Of a DNA stretch of 33,780 nt, positions 15,482-23,402 are shown one piece after another. Each line of letters starts with the position of its first letter. The stretch's first letter is position 1. Below the pieces are notes generated by a model. It was not told the DNA's origin, searched no databases, and saw only the letters and a program-made list of their open reading frames with translations. The translations under genes were made by a program, and so were the position numbers. Origin of the DNA: an uncultured Lachnospiraceae bacterium (GTDB lineage Bacteria; Bacillota; Clostridia; Lachnospirales; Lachnospiraceae). The stretch covers positions 1-33,780 of the forward strand of contig CAMGCK010000017.1 of the NCBI GenBank assembly GCA_946040795.1, read 5' to 3'.

Positions 15482-15955
15482 TTATCCTTCAATGGCAATG
15501 TAATTTCTGTTTTCCACTGCCTCCGGATCCTTCTTCGGAATATTCAGTTCCAGAATACCGTGTTTGAAGTTTGCCTTAATGTCTTCCTGTTTGACGGCCT
15601 TGCCTACATAGAAGCTTCTGCTGCAGGAACCGGTATAACGTTCTCTGCGGATATACTGTCCTTTCTTTGCTTCCTCCTCAGAAGAACTATGGTCCACATT
15701 CAGTCCCTTGGCTGCGCTGATGGTCAGGTAACCGTCCTTCAGTTCTGCGGTGATCTCATCCTTTTCAAATCCCGGAAGATCAATCTCCAGCGTGTAGCCA
15801 TCGTCCGACTCACGGACATCGGTACTCATCACATTCTTTGCATTGTGACCGTACAGCTTCTTTTCCACATCCTTGAGCTCATGATCGGAGAACCACGGAT
15901 CATAGAAATTGTTTAAAAGATCAAAGTTACTATTGAAAATACTAGGCATCAACAT
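15482..15955 (-). CDS. hsp20: Hsp20/alpha-crystallin small heat-shock protein
   Basis: A 157-aa ATP-independent holdase chaperone. The alpha-crystallin domain spans about residues 45-145 (DGYTLEIDLPGFEKDEITAELKDGYLTI), with the conserved A-x-x-x-G-x-L close to its end as ANFKHGILEL. The C-terminal motif is NYIAIEG, where I-x-I contacts neighbouring subunits. The start at 15955 has AAGGAAG upstream; a second ATG two codons on is less well placed. The gene is monocistronic with a CIRCE-overlapped promoter, so it should be repressed by HrcA and induced by heat. Confidence 0.96.
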   Translation of the reverse strand: MLMPSIFNSNFDLLNNFYDPWFSDHELKDVEKKLYGHNAKNVMSTDVRESDDGYTLEIDLPGFEKDEITAELKDGYLTISAAKGLNVDHSSSEEEAKKGQYIRRERYTGSCSRSFYVGKAVKQEDIKANFKHGILELNIPKKDPEAVENRNYIAIEG

Positions 15956-16055
15956 AATTCACACTTCCTTTCTCTGTTTAGTTAAGATGTCTAACCATTA
16001 GAACTCGGAATGTTTGGAAGTCCTTTCAGAACCTCTTTTCTTATGTTCTGCCCTT

Positions 16056-16084
16056 GTTATAGCTCTTTTGTTAGCACTTGTCAA
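16056..16084 (-). promoter_or_regulatory. hsp20 promoter
   Basis: On the minus strand a perfect TTGACA (16079-16084) is 17 bp from TATAAC (16056-16061). The -35 box lies inside the CIRCE operator. The leader to the ATG is about 95 bases. Confidence 0.85.
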
Positions 16085-16097
16085 TAGTGAGTGCTAA
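16071..16097. promoter_or_regulatory. CIRCE operator (HrcA binding site)
   Basis: TTAGCACTT-N9-GAGTGCTAA matches the CIRCE consensus with one mismatch in the first arm. It covers the hsp20 -35 box, so bound HrcA would block RNA polymerase. Confidence 0.95.
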
Positions 16098-16160
16098 TAT
16101 TTTTTGTGAAGCTTTTGTGAACTGCTTCGTCTCTCAAAAAGTCCTTATTTCAAGCCGTTT

Positions 16161-17087
16161 TTATCCACCGAACGGCTTTAACAGCATCTCATGAAGCGCC
16201 GCCTTCACAGCGTCGAAATTACCGTCCTCCGGGTTCTGGACCGCAACGACCAGGCCGGTCTTCGGAAGGATCGTCGTGATCTGACCGTAAGCACCATCGG
16301 CACGGTAGGAATCCGGATACGGACTCATCCAGAACTGATAGCCGTAACCGCAGCGCCATACATCGCCGCCCTCATTATCGATCTCGATCTGCTTGGAGCC
16401 TGCCTGATGGACCCAGTCCGCGGAAACAATCTGTTCCCCCTTCCACTTGCCTTCATTCAGGTACAGCTGGCCCAGCTTCATCATGTCCGTAAGCTTCAGC
16501 GCCATACCGCCGCCGCCAATGGGATGGCCCTGCGGACAGTTTTCCCAAAGCGGGAAGCCCTGATCCAGCTTGGAGAACAAACGCTCGTAAAGGTACTCAC
16601 CCAGCCGCTTGCCGGTAACCTTCTCCACCATGCGGCCTGCCATGATGCTGTCCGCAGTGGAATATTCAAAACGGCTGCCCGGTGTTTCCTTGACAGGAAG
16701 TCCCAGCATAAATTTTACATAATCCGGATAGCCCTGACCGGCGCGGCGCATGGCGCCCATCAGATACGGCTGGCCAAAACCGCTGGACATGGTCAGCAGG
16801 TTGCGAAGCTTGACACTGCCGATGTTGGGATCCGCATTGTCCGGTACCTTCTCCGGGAACAGCTCCGCCAGGCCGGTGTCCAGGTCCAGAAGGCCGTCAT
16901 CGATGGCCATGCCGACCGCCGTCACCATGTAACTTTTTGTGTGCGAATAAATGTTGCGCGGATAGTCATAAACAAAGTGATGCTCATGAAGTACCTTTTC
17001 TCCATCGGCAATGGCAACACTTTCCAGCGTCAGTTTATTCTCTTCCGCATACTTCACAAACTCGTTGAAATACTTTTCCGTATTCAT
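16161..17087 (-). CDS. Beta-lactamase-like serine hydrolase
   Basis: A 308-aa protein of the class C beta-lactamase-related family (PF00144), which includes esterases and D-aminopeptidases as well as penicillin-binding proteins. The start at 17087 has GAGGAGG before it and is preferred over 17120. The nucleophile motif SxxK is Ser48-Lys51 (SHTK), and the second motif is Tyr142-Ser-Thr (YST in place of YSN). No signal peptide or membrane anchor is visible, which argues against a periplasmic or cell-wall role and against antibiotic resistance. The substrate is unknown. An 8-bp inverted repeat (16152-16159 with 16171-16178) spans the stop codon. Confidence 0.9.
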   Translation of the reverse strand: MNTEKYFNEFVKYAEENKLTLESVAIADGEKVLHEHHFVYDYPRNIYSHTKSYMVTAVGMAIDDGLLDLDTGLAELFPEKVPDNADPNIGSVKLRNLLTMSSGFGQPYLMGAMRRAGQGYPDYVKFMLGLPVKETPGSRFEYSTADSIMAGRMVEKVTGKRLGEYLYERLFSKLDQGFPLWENCPQGHPIGGGGMALKLTDMMKLGQLYLNEGKWKGEQIVSADWVHQAGSKQIEIDNEGGDVWRCGYGYQFWMSPYPDSYRADGAYGQITTILPKTGLVVAVQNPEDGNFDAVKAALHEMLLKPFGG

Positions 17088-17145
17088 TTCAGTCCTCCTC
17101 TTGTGGGTTTTTATGGTCAATACAGCGCCGCGGCTGTACCGAAGT

Positions 17146-18516
17146 TCATTTTAAGGCTGTTTTTTTCTCCAGATTTCGGAAGATCCGGATAAGGAAGATC
17201 ACCGCTGCGATTGCCAGAATCAGCTCAGCTGCGAACTGGGAATAGGAAAGGCCGTACATCGGCCAGATCTTATTCAGAATGATGATGGCCGGAATCTCCA
17301 GGACGATCTTACGCAGGATCGCAAATACCAGGGAACGGCCGCCCATTCCGCAGGCCTGGAAGACACCGACGGCGATAAAGTCCATTGCCAGGAAAGGCTG
17401 AGCAATGCAGAATCCGCGGATAAATGCCGAGCCGTATTCCACGACCAGTTCGTTTTCCATGAACGCGCGGATGATGGGACCGGCAAAGATCCAGTATAAT
17501 GCCGCACCTGCCAAGGCGACCGTCACACCCACCTTGATGGAGAACAGGACCGCCTGCTTCATGCGCTTGTGATTGCCGGACGCAAAATTATATCCCACGA
17601 GCGGCATGGCGCCCTGGGAAATGCCGAGGGCCACATACATCGGAATCATGGTGATCTTATGGGAAATACCCATGGCAGAAACCGCCTCTGAGCCGAATGC
17701 CGCGCAGAAATTGTTCAGAATCGTCATGCCGACCACGTTCAGCAGATTCTGGATGCAGGCCGGAATGCCTACGCCAAAGACTTCCCGGACGATTCTGCGG
17801 GACGGGCGGAAATCTCTGGGATGAATGGAAATGAAGCTCTTTCCGCGGCGTACAAACATGAGCACCAGGAAATAGATGAGTGCCACGCAGTTTGAAATGA
17901 AGGTCGCAAAACCGGCGCCGGCAGCTCCCATATTGAGAAACTGCGGCAGGATAAAGAACGGGTCCAGGATAATATTCAGGACACAGCCGCTCATCGTACC
18001 GATGCCGGCATGAAGGGATGCCCCCTCCGACCGGAACAGATAGGACATGACCACATTTAAAATGGCCGGTGCCGCGCCCAGAGAGACCGTGTACAACATA
18101 TAGGCCGACGTCGGTGCCATATTTTCAGCTCCCGCACCCAGAAGATGAAGCAGCGGCAGACGGAAGATTGTTGCAAAGGCTGAAAACAGCACTGCTGAGA
18201 AAAAGGCGCAGTATAAACCGAATGCAGAACTTCTGCGTACAGTATCGTAATCCTTCAGACCGAGCGCGCGGCTCATCATGGATGAAGAGCCCACGCCGAA
18301 CAGATTGTTGACTGCATTGAATGCCAGAAGGACCGGGGCGGCCAGTGTGACCGCGGCCGTTTCCAAAGGATCGTTCAGCATGCCGACAAAATAAGTGTCA
18401 GCCAGGTTATACAAGACCGTGACCAGCATGGCCATTACGGTCGGCACCGCCATTTTGGTAATGGCCTTCGGTACCGGCATGGTTTCAAAAAGTTCTGTTT
18501 TATTCGTCTCTTTCAT
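17146..18516 (-). CDS. MATE family efflux transporter
   Basis: A 456-aa polytopic protein with twelve expected membrane helices. Family marks are the N-terminal KTELFETMPVPKAITKMAVPTV, the LADTYFVGML loop of helix 1-2, and QGAMPLVGYNFASGNHKRM at the start of the second bundle. MATE proteins export cationic drugs or metabolites using a sodium or proton gradient; the substrate cannot be told here. It starts divergently from coaX, with the two -35 boxes separated by one base. Confidence 0.95.
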   Translation of the reverse strand: MKETNKTELFETMPVPKAITKMAVPTVMAMLVTVLYNLADTYFVGMLNDPLETAAVTLAAPVLLAFNAVNNLFGVGSSSMMSRALGLKDYDTVRRSSAFGLYCAFFSAVLFSAFATIFRLPLLHLLGAGAENMAPTSAYMLYTVSLGAAPAILNVVMSYLFRSEGASLHAGIGTMSGCVLNIILDPFFILPQFLNMGAAGAGFATFISNCVALIYFLVLMFVRRGKSFISIHPRDFRPSRRIVREVFGVGIPACIQNLLNVVGMTILNNFCAAFGSEAVSAMGISHKITMIPMYVALGISQGAMPLVGYNFASGNHKRMKQAVLFSIKVGVTVALAGAALYWIFAGPIIRAFMENELVVEYGSAFIRGFCIAQPFLAMDFIAVGVFQACGMGGRSLVFAILRKIVLEIPAIIILNKIWPMYGLSYSQFAAELILAIAAVIFLIRIFRNLEKKTALK

Positions 18517-18537
18517 GATCTCACACTCCTGAAGTCT

Positions 18538-18566
18538 ATCGTAGCACAGATAGCCGCCGGTTGCAA
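18538..18566 (-). promoter_or_regulatory. MATE gene promoter
   Basis: On the minus strand TTGCAA (18561-18566), 17 bp spacer ending in TGC, then TACGAT (18538-18543), an extended -10. Confidence 0.7.
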
Positions 18567-18567
18567 T

Positions 18568-18595
18568 TTGAAACAGAATGCGGTACGATTACAAT
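18568..18595 (+). promoter_or_regulatory. coaX pair promoter
   Basis: TTGAAA at 18568-18573 and TACAAT at 18590-18595 are separated by 16 bp. The box abuts the divergent MATE promoter. Confidence 0.7.
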
Positions 18596-18643
18596 GTTCT
18601 GAAATTTAATATTTCATCCATCATTTTTATAAGGAGCAGGCAA

Positions 18644-19441
18644 ATGATCCTGACCGTCAATATCGGAAATTCTCACATTACCATCGGCTGTATGGAAAAG
18701 GAACGGGCTGTTTTTCTGGAGCGCATCTCCACAAACCTGAAAAAGACCGACCTGGAATACGCCATGGACATTTATAACGCTTTTCAGCTTCACGGAATCG
18801 ATGTTTCCGCACCGGAAGGCAGCATCGTCTCTTCCGTTGTTCCGGAACTGACTAGTATCATGAAGGCCGCGATCGAGCGGATCTTCTCTTTCTCACCGAT
18901 GATCGTCCGCGCTGCGGACACCCATATGCTGAAGATCGCCATTGATGACCCGAAGGAGCTGGGATCCAATCTGGTCGTCAACGCCGTTGCTGTCACAGCG
19001 GAATACGGCGCGCCCGCCATCATCATCGATATGGGCACTGCAACCGTCATCGGCATCACCGACCACGAAGGGACCTTCCTCGGAACGGCCATCCTTCCCG
19101 GACTCAAATCCTCGATGGACGCGCTGTCCGGCGGCACGGCCCAGCTCCCGCCCATTGACCCGGAGCATGCGGTAACGGCACTCGGACGCAATACGGTGGA
19201 CTGCATGAACGGCGGCGCAGTCTATGGAAGCGCCGGCATGATCGATGCCATCATCACCCGCATGACCGATGAACTGAAAGTCCTGGAAGGTGACGCTTTT
19301 AAAGAGCCCGTCATCGTTGCCACCGGCAAATACGCGCCCATTCCCGCGCCCTTCCTCCGTCATCCCGTAATTGTGGATGAATTCCTGTCCCTGAAGGGCC
19401 TGACCCTCATCTATTACGGAGAAAAGGAGGCGCAGAAATGA
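18644..19441 (+). CDS. Type III pantothenate kinase paralogue, probably inactive
   Basis: A 265-aa member of the CoaX (ASKHA fold) family. The start at 18644 has AAGGAG upstream; the frame extends further back without one. The fold signature is clear: the phosphate-1 loop NIGNS at 6-10, the late loop IDMGTAT and the LPGLKSSMDALS region. However, the catalytic aspartate of the first loop (D-x-G-N-T) is Asn6, and the G-A/S-D-R motif is Gly-Ser-Asn109-Leu, so both key acidic residues are lost. Catalysis is therefore doubtful. CoaX works as a dimer with the active site at the interface, so a regulatory or hetero-oligomer role with the next gene is possible. It overlaps that gene by 4 bp. Confidence 0.88.
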   Translation: MILTVNIGNSHITIGCMEKERAVFLERISTNLKKTDLEYAMDIYNAFQLHGIDVSAPEGSIVSSVVPELTSIMKAAIERIFSFSPMIVRAADTHMLKIAIDDPKELGSNLVVNAVAVTAEYGAPAIIIDMGTATVIGITDHEGTFLGTAILPGLKSSMDALSGGTAQLPPIDPEHAVTALGRNTVDCMNGGAVYGSAGMIDAIITRMTDELKVLEGDAFKEPVIVATGKYAPIPAPFLRHPVIVDEFLSLKGLTLIYYGEKEAQK

Positions 19442-20208
19442 TTCTCACTGCTGATATCGGAAATACCAACATCTGTTTTGCGCTTCACCCGGATGATTCC
19501 GCTGAACCGCTCTTCTTTGAGCGGATCCACACCAATCGCGAAAAGACCTCGGCCGAGTATGCTTCCGACCTGAAGACCATTCTCCGTCTGCATGAAGTCC
19601 ACGCGGACGATGTAACCGCTTCTGCTGTTTCTTCCGTGGTTCCGGTCGTGACAAAATCGCTGAAGGCTGCCCTGGAACAGGTCCTCGCCTGCCCGATCCT
19701 GGAGATTTCCTCCGCGATCGATTTAAGTTATACCATTCATGTGGACGACCCGCGGACTGTCGGTCATGACATCCTGTCCGATGCGGCAGGTGCTGTTCAG
19801 CATTACCCGCTGCCCGTCATCACTTTTGACATGGGTACCGCAACGGTAGCGACCATGATTTCCGAGGAAAAAGTCCTGGAGGGCATTCTGATCTGTCCGG
19901 GTGTCCGTACCTCATTGAATTCGCTGGCTTCCAGCACATCCGCGCTGCCGACGATCGCGCTGGACCCGCCGGAAAAAGCCATCGGCCGCAATACGGTCGA
20001 TTCCATGAAGAGCGGTATCATTTACGGCATGGCCGGACTGATGGACGGCATCATTGACCGCATGGAGGAAGAAACCGGCAAGAAATGCACGGTTGTTGCT
20101 ACCGGCGGTCTCTCCCCCTTCATCGCGCCCTATGCCCGACATGAGATCCTGCTGGATTCCACGCTGCTCATGAAAGGCATGTACGCGCTGCTGAAGCGGA
20201 ATCTGTAA
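19438..20208 (+). CDS. coaX: Type III pantothenate kinase
   Basis: A 256-aa enzyme catalysing the first step of coenzyme A synthesis, phosphorylation of pantothenate, without the feedback inhibition of type I. The first loop DIGNT keeps the catalytic Asp6. The second motif reads Gly-His-Asp111-Ile, keeping the aspartate but losing the usual arginine. FDMGTATV is the third motif. The length fits the family. The ATG overlaps the stop of the degenerate paralogue before it (ATGA). No other pantothenate kinase is in the window, so whether this is the cell's only one is unknown. Confidence 0.9.
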   Translation: MILTADIGNTNICFALHPDDSAEPLFFERIHTNREKTSAEYASDLKTILRLHEVHADDVTASAVSSVVPVVTKSLKAALEQVLACPILEISSAIDLSYTIHVDDPRTVGHDILSDAAGAVQHYPLPVITFDMGTATVATMISEEKVLEGILICPGVRTSLNSLASSTSALPTIALDPPEKAIGRNTVDSMKSGIIYGMAGLMDGIIDRMEEETGKKCTVVATGGLSPFIAPYARHEILLDSTLLMKGMYALLKRNL

Positions 20209-20273
20209 GTAGATTCCGTTCCGGGTTTATGCAGAAAAAATACTCATTGCATTTTACTGCAGGCTGCAAAAGA

Positions 20274-20304
20274 GGGCTGATTCATAATCGAATCAGCCCC
20301 TTTT
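20274..20304. terminator. Terminator after coaX
   Basis: A 10-bp perfect stem (GGGCTGATTC at 20274-20283 with 20290-20299) closes a 6-base loop and is followed by C and a short T run. It lies between coaX and the convergent EamA gene. Confidence 0.8.
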
Positions 20305-20351
20305 AATATCTGCTTGTTCGTGACGATGAAATATCCACCGGAACACCTGCC

Positions 20352-21218
20352 TCATGATAAAGGTTCCATTTTCCGCCTTGCCAGCTTATTTTCGACCGCC
20401 GGCAGTACACTGTACAGCGTCACGAATCCGATGACGATCGCCGCTCCGATCCATCCGCGGACCGTCATCATCTCACCGCAAAAAAGCGCGACCGGGATTG
20501 GATTGAACACCGGCTCGATGGTCAGGATCAGCGATGCTTCCACATCCTCCACACGGTCAATACCATAAATAAACAGCATATTTGCGATGCTGTACTGGAA
20601 GACCGACATGATGGAAAGCCAGATCAGATTCTGTGCTGTAAACGACACACCCGAATCAAAGAAGATGAACGGAAACAGCAAGCTAGCGCCCAGCAGATTG
20701 CCGATCAGCGTGGTATCTTCCGAGTCACAGTCTTTTCGCCCCATGCAGATGATCTGTGCAGCATAGGTCACACCGGATGCCAGGCCGAACAGATTGCCCA
20801 CCACATGCCGCGCGTCCAGATTATCGGAAAAGCTCAGCACGCAGCCGCCAAATACCGCCAGTATGATCAACGCTTCCACCGGCCGCATCTTTCGCTTCTT
20901 GAAGAGAACCGCATACAGATAGATCAGAATGGGCGCCACATACTGCAGGACGATGGCTGTTCCGGCCGTCGTCATTTTAATGGCCTGCATATAAAGTGTT
21001 CCGGTCAGCATCATCATGATACCGCCAAACAGGTTGTTTTTGGTAAACCGGATCTTCCATGATCTCCGCACGATCAACAGTACGATCAGCGAGACCAGAC
21101 TGCGGACAGACATGATGGACAGCGAACTCCAGGTGATGGATTTCACGCACACGCCCGCAAGCCCCCACAGCACCGCCGTGGCGGCGATGGAAAGCCGGCC
21201 TTTATTCTTTTCACTCAT
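20352..21218 (-). CDS. EamA/DMT family transporter
   Basis: A 288-aa drug/metabolite transporter with two EamA repeats and about ten helices. The first repeat carries AATAVLWGLAGVCVKSI, and TAGTAIVLQYVAPILIYLYAVLF at its end is typical of the family. The second repeat ends with SLILTIEPVFNPIPVALFCGEMMTVRGWIGAAIVIGFV. Members export amino acids, nucleosides or drugs; the substrate here is unknown. AAGGA lies before the ATG. Confidence 0.94.
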   Translation of the reverse strand: MSEKNKGRLSIAATAVLWGLAGVCVKSITWSSLSIMSVRSLVSLIVLLIVRRSWKIRFTKNNLFGGIMMMLTGTLYMQAIKMTTAGTAIVLQYVAPILIYLYAVLFKKRKMRPVEALIILAVFGGCVLSFSDNLDARHVVGNLFGLASGVTYAAQIICMGRKDCDSEDTTLIGNLLGASLLFPFIFFDSGVSFTAQNLIWLSIMSVFQYSIANMLFIYGIDRVEDVEASLILTIEPVFNPIPVALFCGEMMTVRGWIGAAIVIGFVTLYSVLPAVENKLARRKMEPLS

Positions 21219-21291
21219 AGTATTCCTTCATTGACCGGGTAAAACTGCAGAACGGTCTTAATAAACCGCCTGCCGCTTTACTCAGGCCGCA

Positions 21292-21504
21292 TTACTCCTT
21301 GCTCGGTTCCACATCCAGTGCAGCATATGCCCAGGTCACAAATGCCAAAAGAGCAACCGGGAGCACGAACTTACGTACCGCAGATAATGCTTTCTCGCCT
21401 TTCTCGGCGGCTTTCAAAATCGTCTTTGTCGCATCAACCGTCTTTTCAATGCGGTTCTTTGCAATCTTCTGCTTTGGATTGACTTTTTCTTTTTTCTTGC
21501 TCAT
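21292..21504 (-). CDS. Small single-pass membrane protein, function unknown
   Basis: A 70-aa protein starting at 21504 behind AAAGGAG; an in-frame ATG at 21522 is less likely. The first 45 residues are very lysine-rich (MSKKKEKVNPKQKIAKNR), and one hydrophobic segment (FVLPVALLAFVTWAYAAL) lies near the C-terminus. Tail-anchored topology with a basic cytoplasmic part is probable. No family is recognised. It lies between the Gfo/Idh/MocA and EamA genes on the same strand. Confidence 0.7.
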   Translation of the reverse strand: MSKKKEKVNPKQKIAKNRIEKTVDATKTILKAAEKGEKALSAVRKFVLPVALLAFVTWAYAALDVEPSKE

Positions 21505-21596
21505 ACCGACTCCTTTCTGCACTCATCGGACCCGTTTTCAATTTTACTTCCGACAAAACGTTCCACTTCCTGCAATTCAGCAGAATTTTTCGTTCT

Positions 21597-22718
21597 TTAC
21601 AGTTCAGAGAGCAGTTTTCCTTCCTCATATGCCCGGACGATCTTTTCGTAAAGACCTTCCACATACAGGCCGTCAGTTTCCGGATCCAGCCGGATCTGTT
21701 CCGCCGGGAAATCCCGGATCGGAATCTCATGGTATACCATCTCAATGGCTTTGACATGCGGCAGCGCAGTCTTTGCGGTACAGATGGGCGTGGTTCCCTC
21801 CTCCGCCGCGCGCATGCAGGCATGTACTTTTTCCTCATGGGAATTTTCAAAAGGATCGCCGTACTCCTTGACCGTACCGTCCTTGAATTCAGCCGTGATC
21901 ATGCGGTCGCCGTCATCCGCAAAGCGAACCACGGCATTCTCAAAGGTGTAGATGAATTCCGGGTTACGGTTGATGCCCGCTGCATGGGATGCCGCCATAA
22001 GGAGCGGAGTACCATCGGCGGTGCGGAAACGGAGCGTGCAGGTGTCAAAGTTCTCAATGGCATTGGCACGCAGGCAGTCCCCTTCCACCGATACCGCTTC
22101 AGCCGCTTCGGACATGGACGCTCCCAGCACAAAAAGCATGTTGTGCACATAATGGCCACAGGCGTTGGAGGCGATGGAATCCAGCAGAAGCTCCCCGTTC
22201 AGCGAGATCTTTCCCGCCCAGCCGGTGCCGCGGGTAAAATACGCTTTGTTTCTGGGCCAGCTGATGAAGGTTTTCAGTTCCACCGGTCTTCCAAGCACGC
22301 CGTCCAGAATATCCTGTTTCAATGCCCGGATGGCCGCGGAATAGGACCACTGGAAACCGATGGCAATAAACCTGCCCGTTTCCTTTTCTGCGCGAATCAT
22401 GTTCTCAGTCTTCTCCGCTGTGGGCGCTGCCGGCTTTTCCACCAGTACATGAGAGCCGTGCCTGACAGCATAAATGCTCATGGGCTCGTGCAGATAAGTC
22501 GGTACGGCAATGCAGCAGAGATCCGCGGTATTCTCTTTGTAAAACTCTTCCAGCGTGTCGTAGACCGGTATGCCCGCTTCTGCGATCCTGTCATAGGACG
22601 CAGCTGATTTTACATAGGGATCACAGACACCGACCCATTCGATGTCTTTCATGTCTTTAAGAAACTGGTCCACGTAAAGCCCGGCATAGCCGCCGGCTCC
22701 TGCAAGTACGATTTTCAT
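21597..22718 (-). CDS. Gfo/Idh/MocA family NAD(P)-dependent oxidoreductase
   Basis: A 373-aa dehydrogenase. The N-terminal Rossmann motif GAGGYAG (residues 7-13) binds NAD(P), and VEKPAAPT is the family EKP motif whose lysine takes part in catalysis. The C-terminal half forms the substrate and dimer domain. Family members oxidise or reduce inositols, amino sugars and other sugars; the substrate is not evident. It is transcribed divergently from msrC, with overlapping promoters. Confidence 0.93.
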   Translation of the reverse strand: MKIVLAGAGGYAGLYVDQFLKDMKDIEWVGVCDPYVKSAASYDRIAEAGIPVYDTLEEFYKENTADLCCIAVPTYLHEPMSIYAVRHGSHVLVEKPAAPTAEKTENMIRAEKETGRFIAIGFQWSYSAAIRALKQDILDGVLGRPVELKTFISWPRNKAYFTRGTGWAGKISLNGELLLDSIASNACGHYVHNMLFVLGASMSEAAEAVSVEGDCLRANAIENFDTCTLRFRTADGTPLLMAASHAAGINRNPEFIYTFENAVVRFADDGDRMITAEFKDGTVKEYGDPFENSHEEKVHACMRAAEEGTTPICTAKTALPHVKAIEMVYHEIPIRDFPAEQIRLDPETDGLYVEGLYEKIVRAYEEGKLLSEL

Positions 22719-22820
22719 AAGTGCTCCTGTCTGTGTTGTTTGTCCGGCCCGATCGTATCCGGGCGGCTCCTGAAATTCCGTCGCAATCTTTTCTTCTGAT
22801 CAAAATGCGGCTGTACTGAC

Positions 22821-22849
22821 AGAATACCATATTTTGCTTGAGATGTTAA
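22821..22849 (-). promoter_or_regulatory. Gfo/Idh/MocA gene promoter
   Basis: On the minus strand TTAACA (22844-22849), 17 bp, TATTCT (22821-22826). It overlaps the divergent msrC promoter region. Confidence 0.5.
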
Positions 22850-22866
22850 CATAAAGATGTTAAATT
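22838..22866 (+). promoter_or_regulatory. msrC promoter with direct repeats
   Basis: TTGAGA (22838-22843), 17 bp, TAAATT (22861-22866). AGATGTTAA occurs at 22841-22849 and again at 22855-22863, a 14-bp period inside the promoter that could be a regulator site. Confidence 0.45.
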
Positions 22867-22950
22867 TATGAGGTGACGGGCACGCTCATTGGGAGGACCC
22901 GGAACGGACCGTTTTCACTTTTACTTACACAGACCCGGAAAGGAGTCTCC

Positions 22951-23400
22951 ATGACCGACTACAATTTACTGAACAGCCAGCTTTTATCTCTGGTACAGGG
23001 CATCCCCCATTTTACTGCCAACCTGGCCAATGCTTCCGCTCTCCTCTATGATTCTCTGACCGAACTCAACTGGGCCGGTTTTTATCTGATGGAAAACGGA
23101 CTTCTGGTACTGGGTCCCTTCCAGGGAAAAACCGCCTGCATCGAGATTCCGGTCGGAAAAGGTGTCTGTGGCACCGCCGTTGCGGAAAATATGACAAAAA
23201 GAATTGCCAATGTACATGAGTTTCCGGGGCACATCGCCTGCGATGGCGCTTCCAATTCCGAAATTGTCATTCCGATTCACAAGGATGGCGCTGTCGTCGG
23301 CGTGTTGGATATTGACAGTCCTGTTTTTGAACGCTTTTCCGAGGCGGATCAGAACGGGCTGGAAGAATTCGTAAAAATTCTGGAGAAAGAAGTCTTTTAA
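22951..23400 (+). CDS. msrC: Free methionine-(R)-sulfoxide reductase
   Basis: A 149-aa GAF-fold enzyme that reduces free methionine-(R)-sulfoxide with thioredoxin. The start at 22951 has AAAGGAG upstream; the frame is open back to 22873 without a site. The three catalytic cysteines are Cys63, Cys73 and Cys97, with the same spacing (10 and 24) as Cys84, Cys94 and Cys118 of E. coli fRMsr. ELNWAGFYL and VPIGKGVCG-like residues are family marks. It is monocistronic and ends two bases before the convergent FAD oxidoreductase stop. Confidence 0.96.
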   Translation: MTDYNLLNSQLLSLVQGIPHFTANLANASALLYDSLTELNWAGFYLMENGLLVLGPFQGKTACIEIPVGKGVCGTAVAENMTKRIANVHEFPGHIACDGASNSEIVIPIHKDGAVVGVLDIDSPVFERFSEADQNGLEEFVKILEKEVF

Positions 23401-23402
23401 GA

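Noticed and set aside
16161-17087. Antibiotic-resistance beta-lactamase
   Set aside because: No signal peptide, YST instead of YSN, and the PF00144 family is mostly esterases and peptidases, so resistance is not supported.
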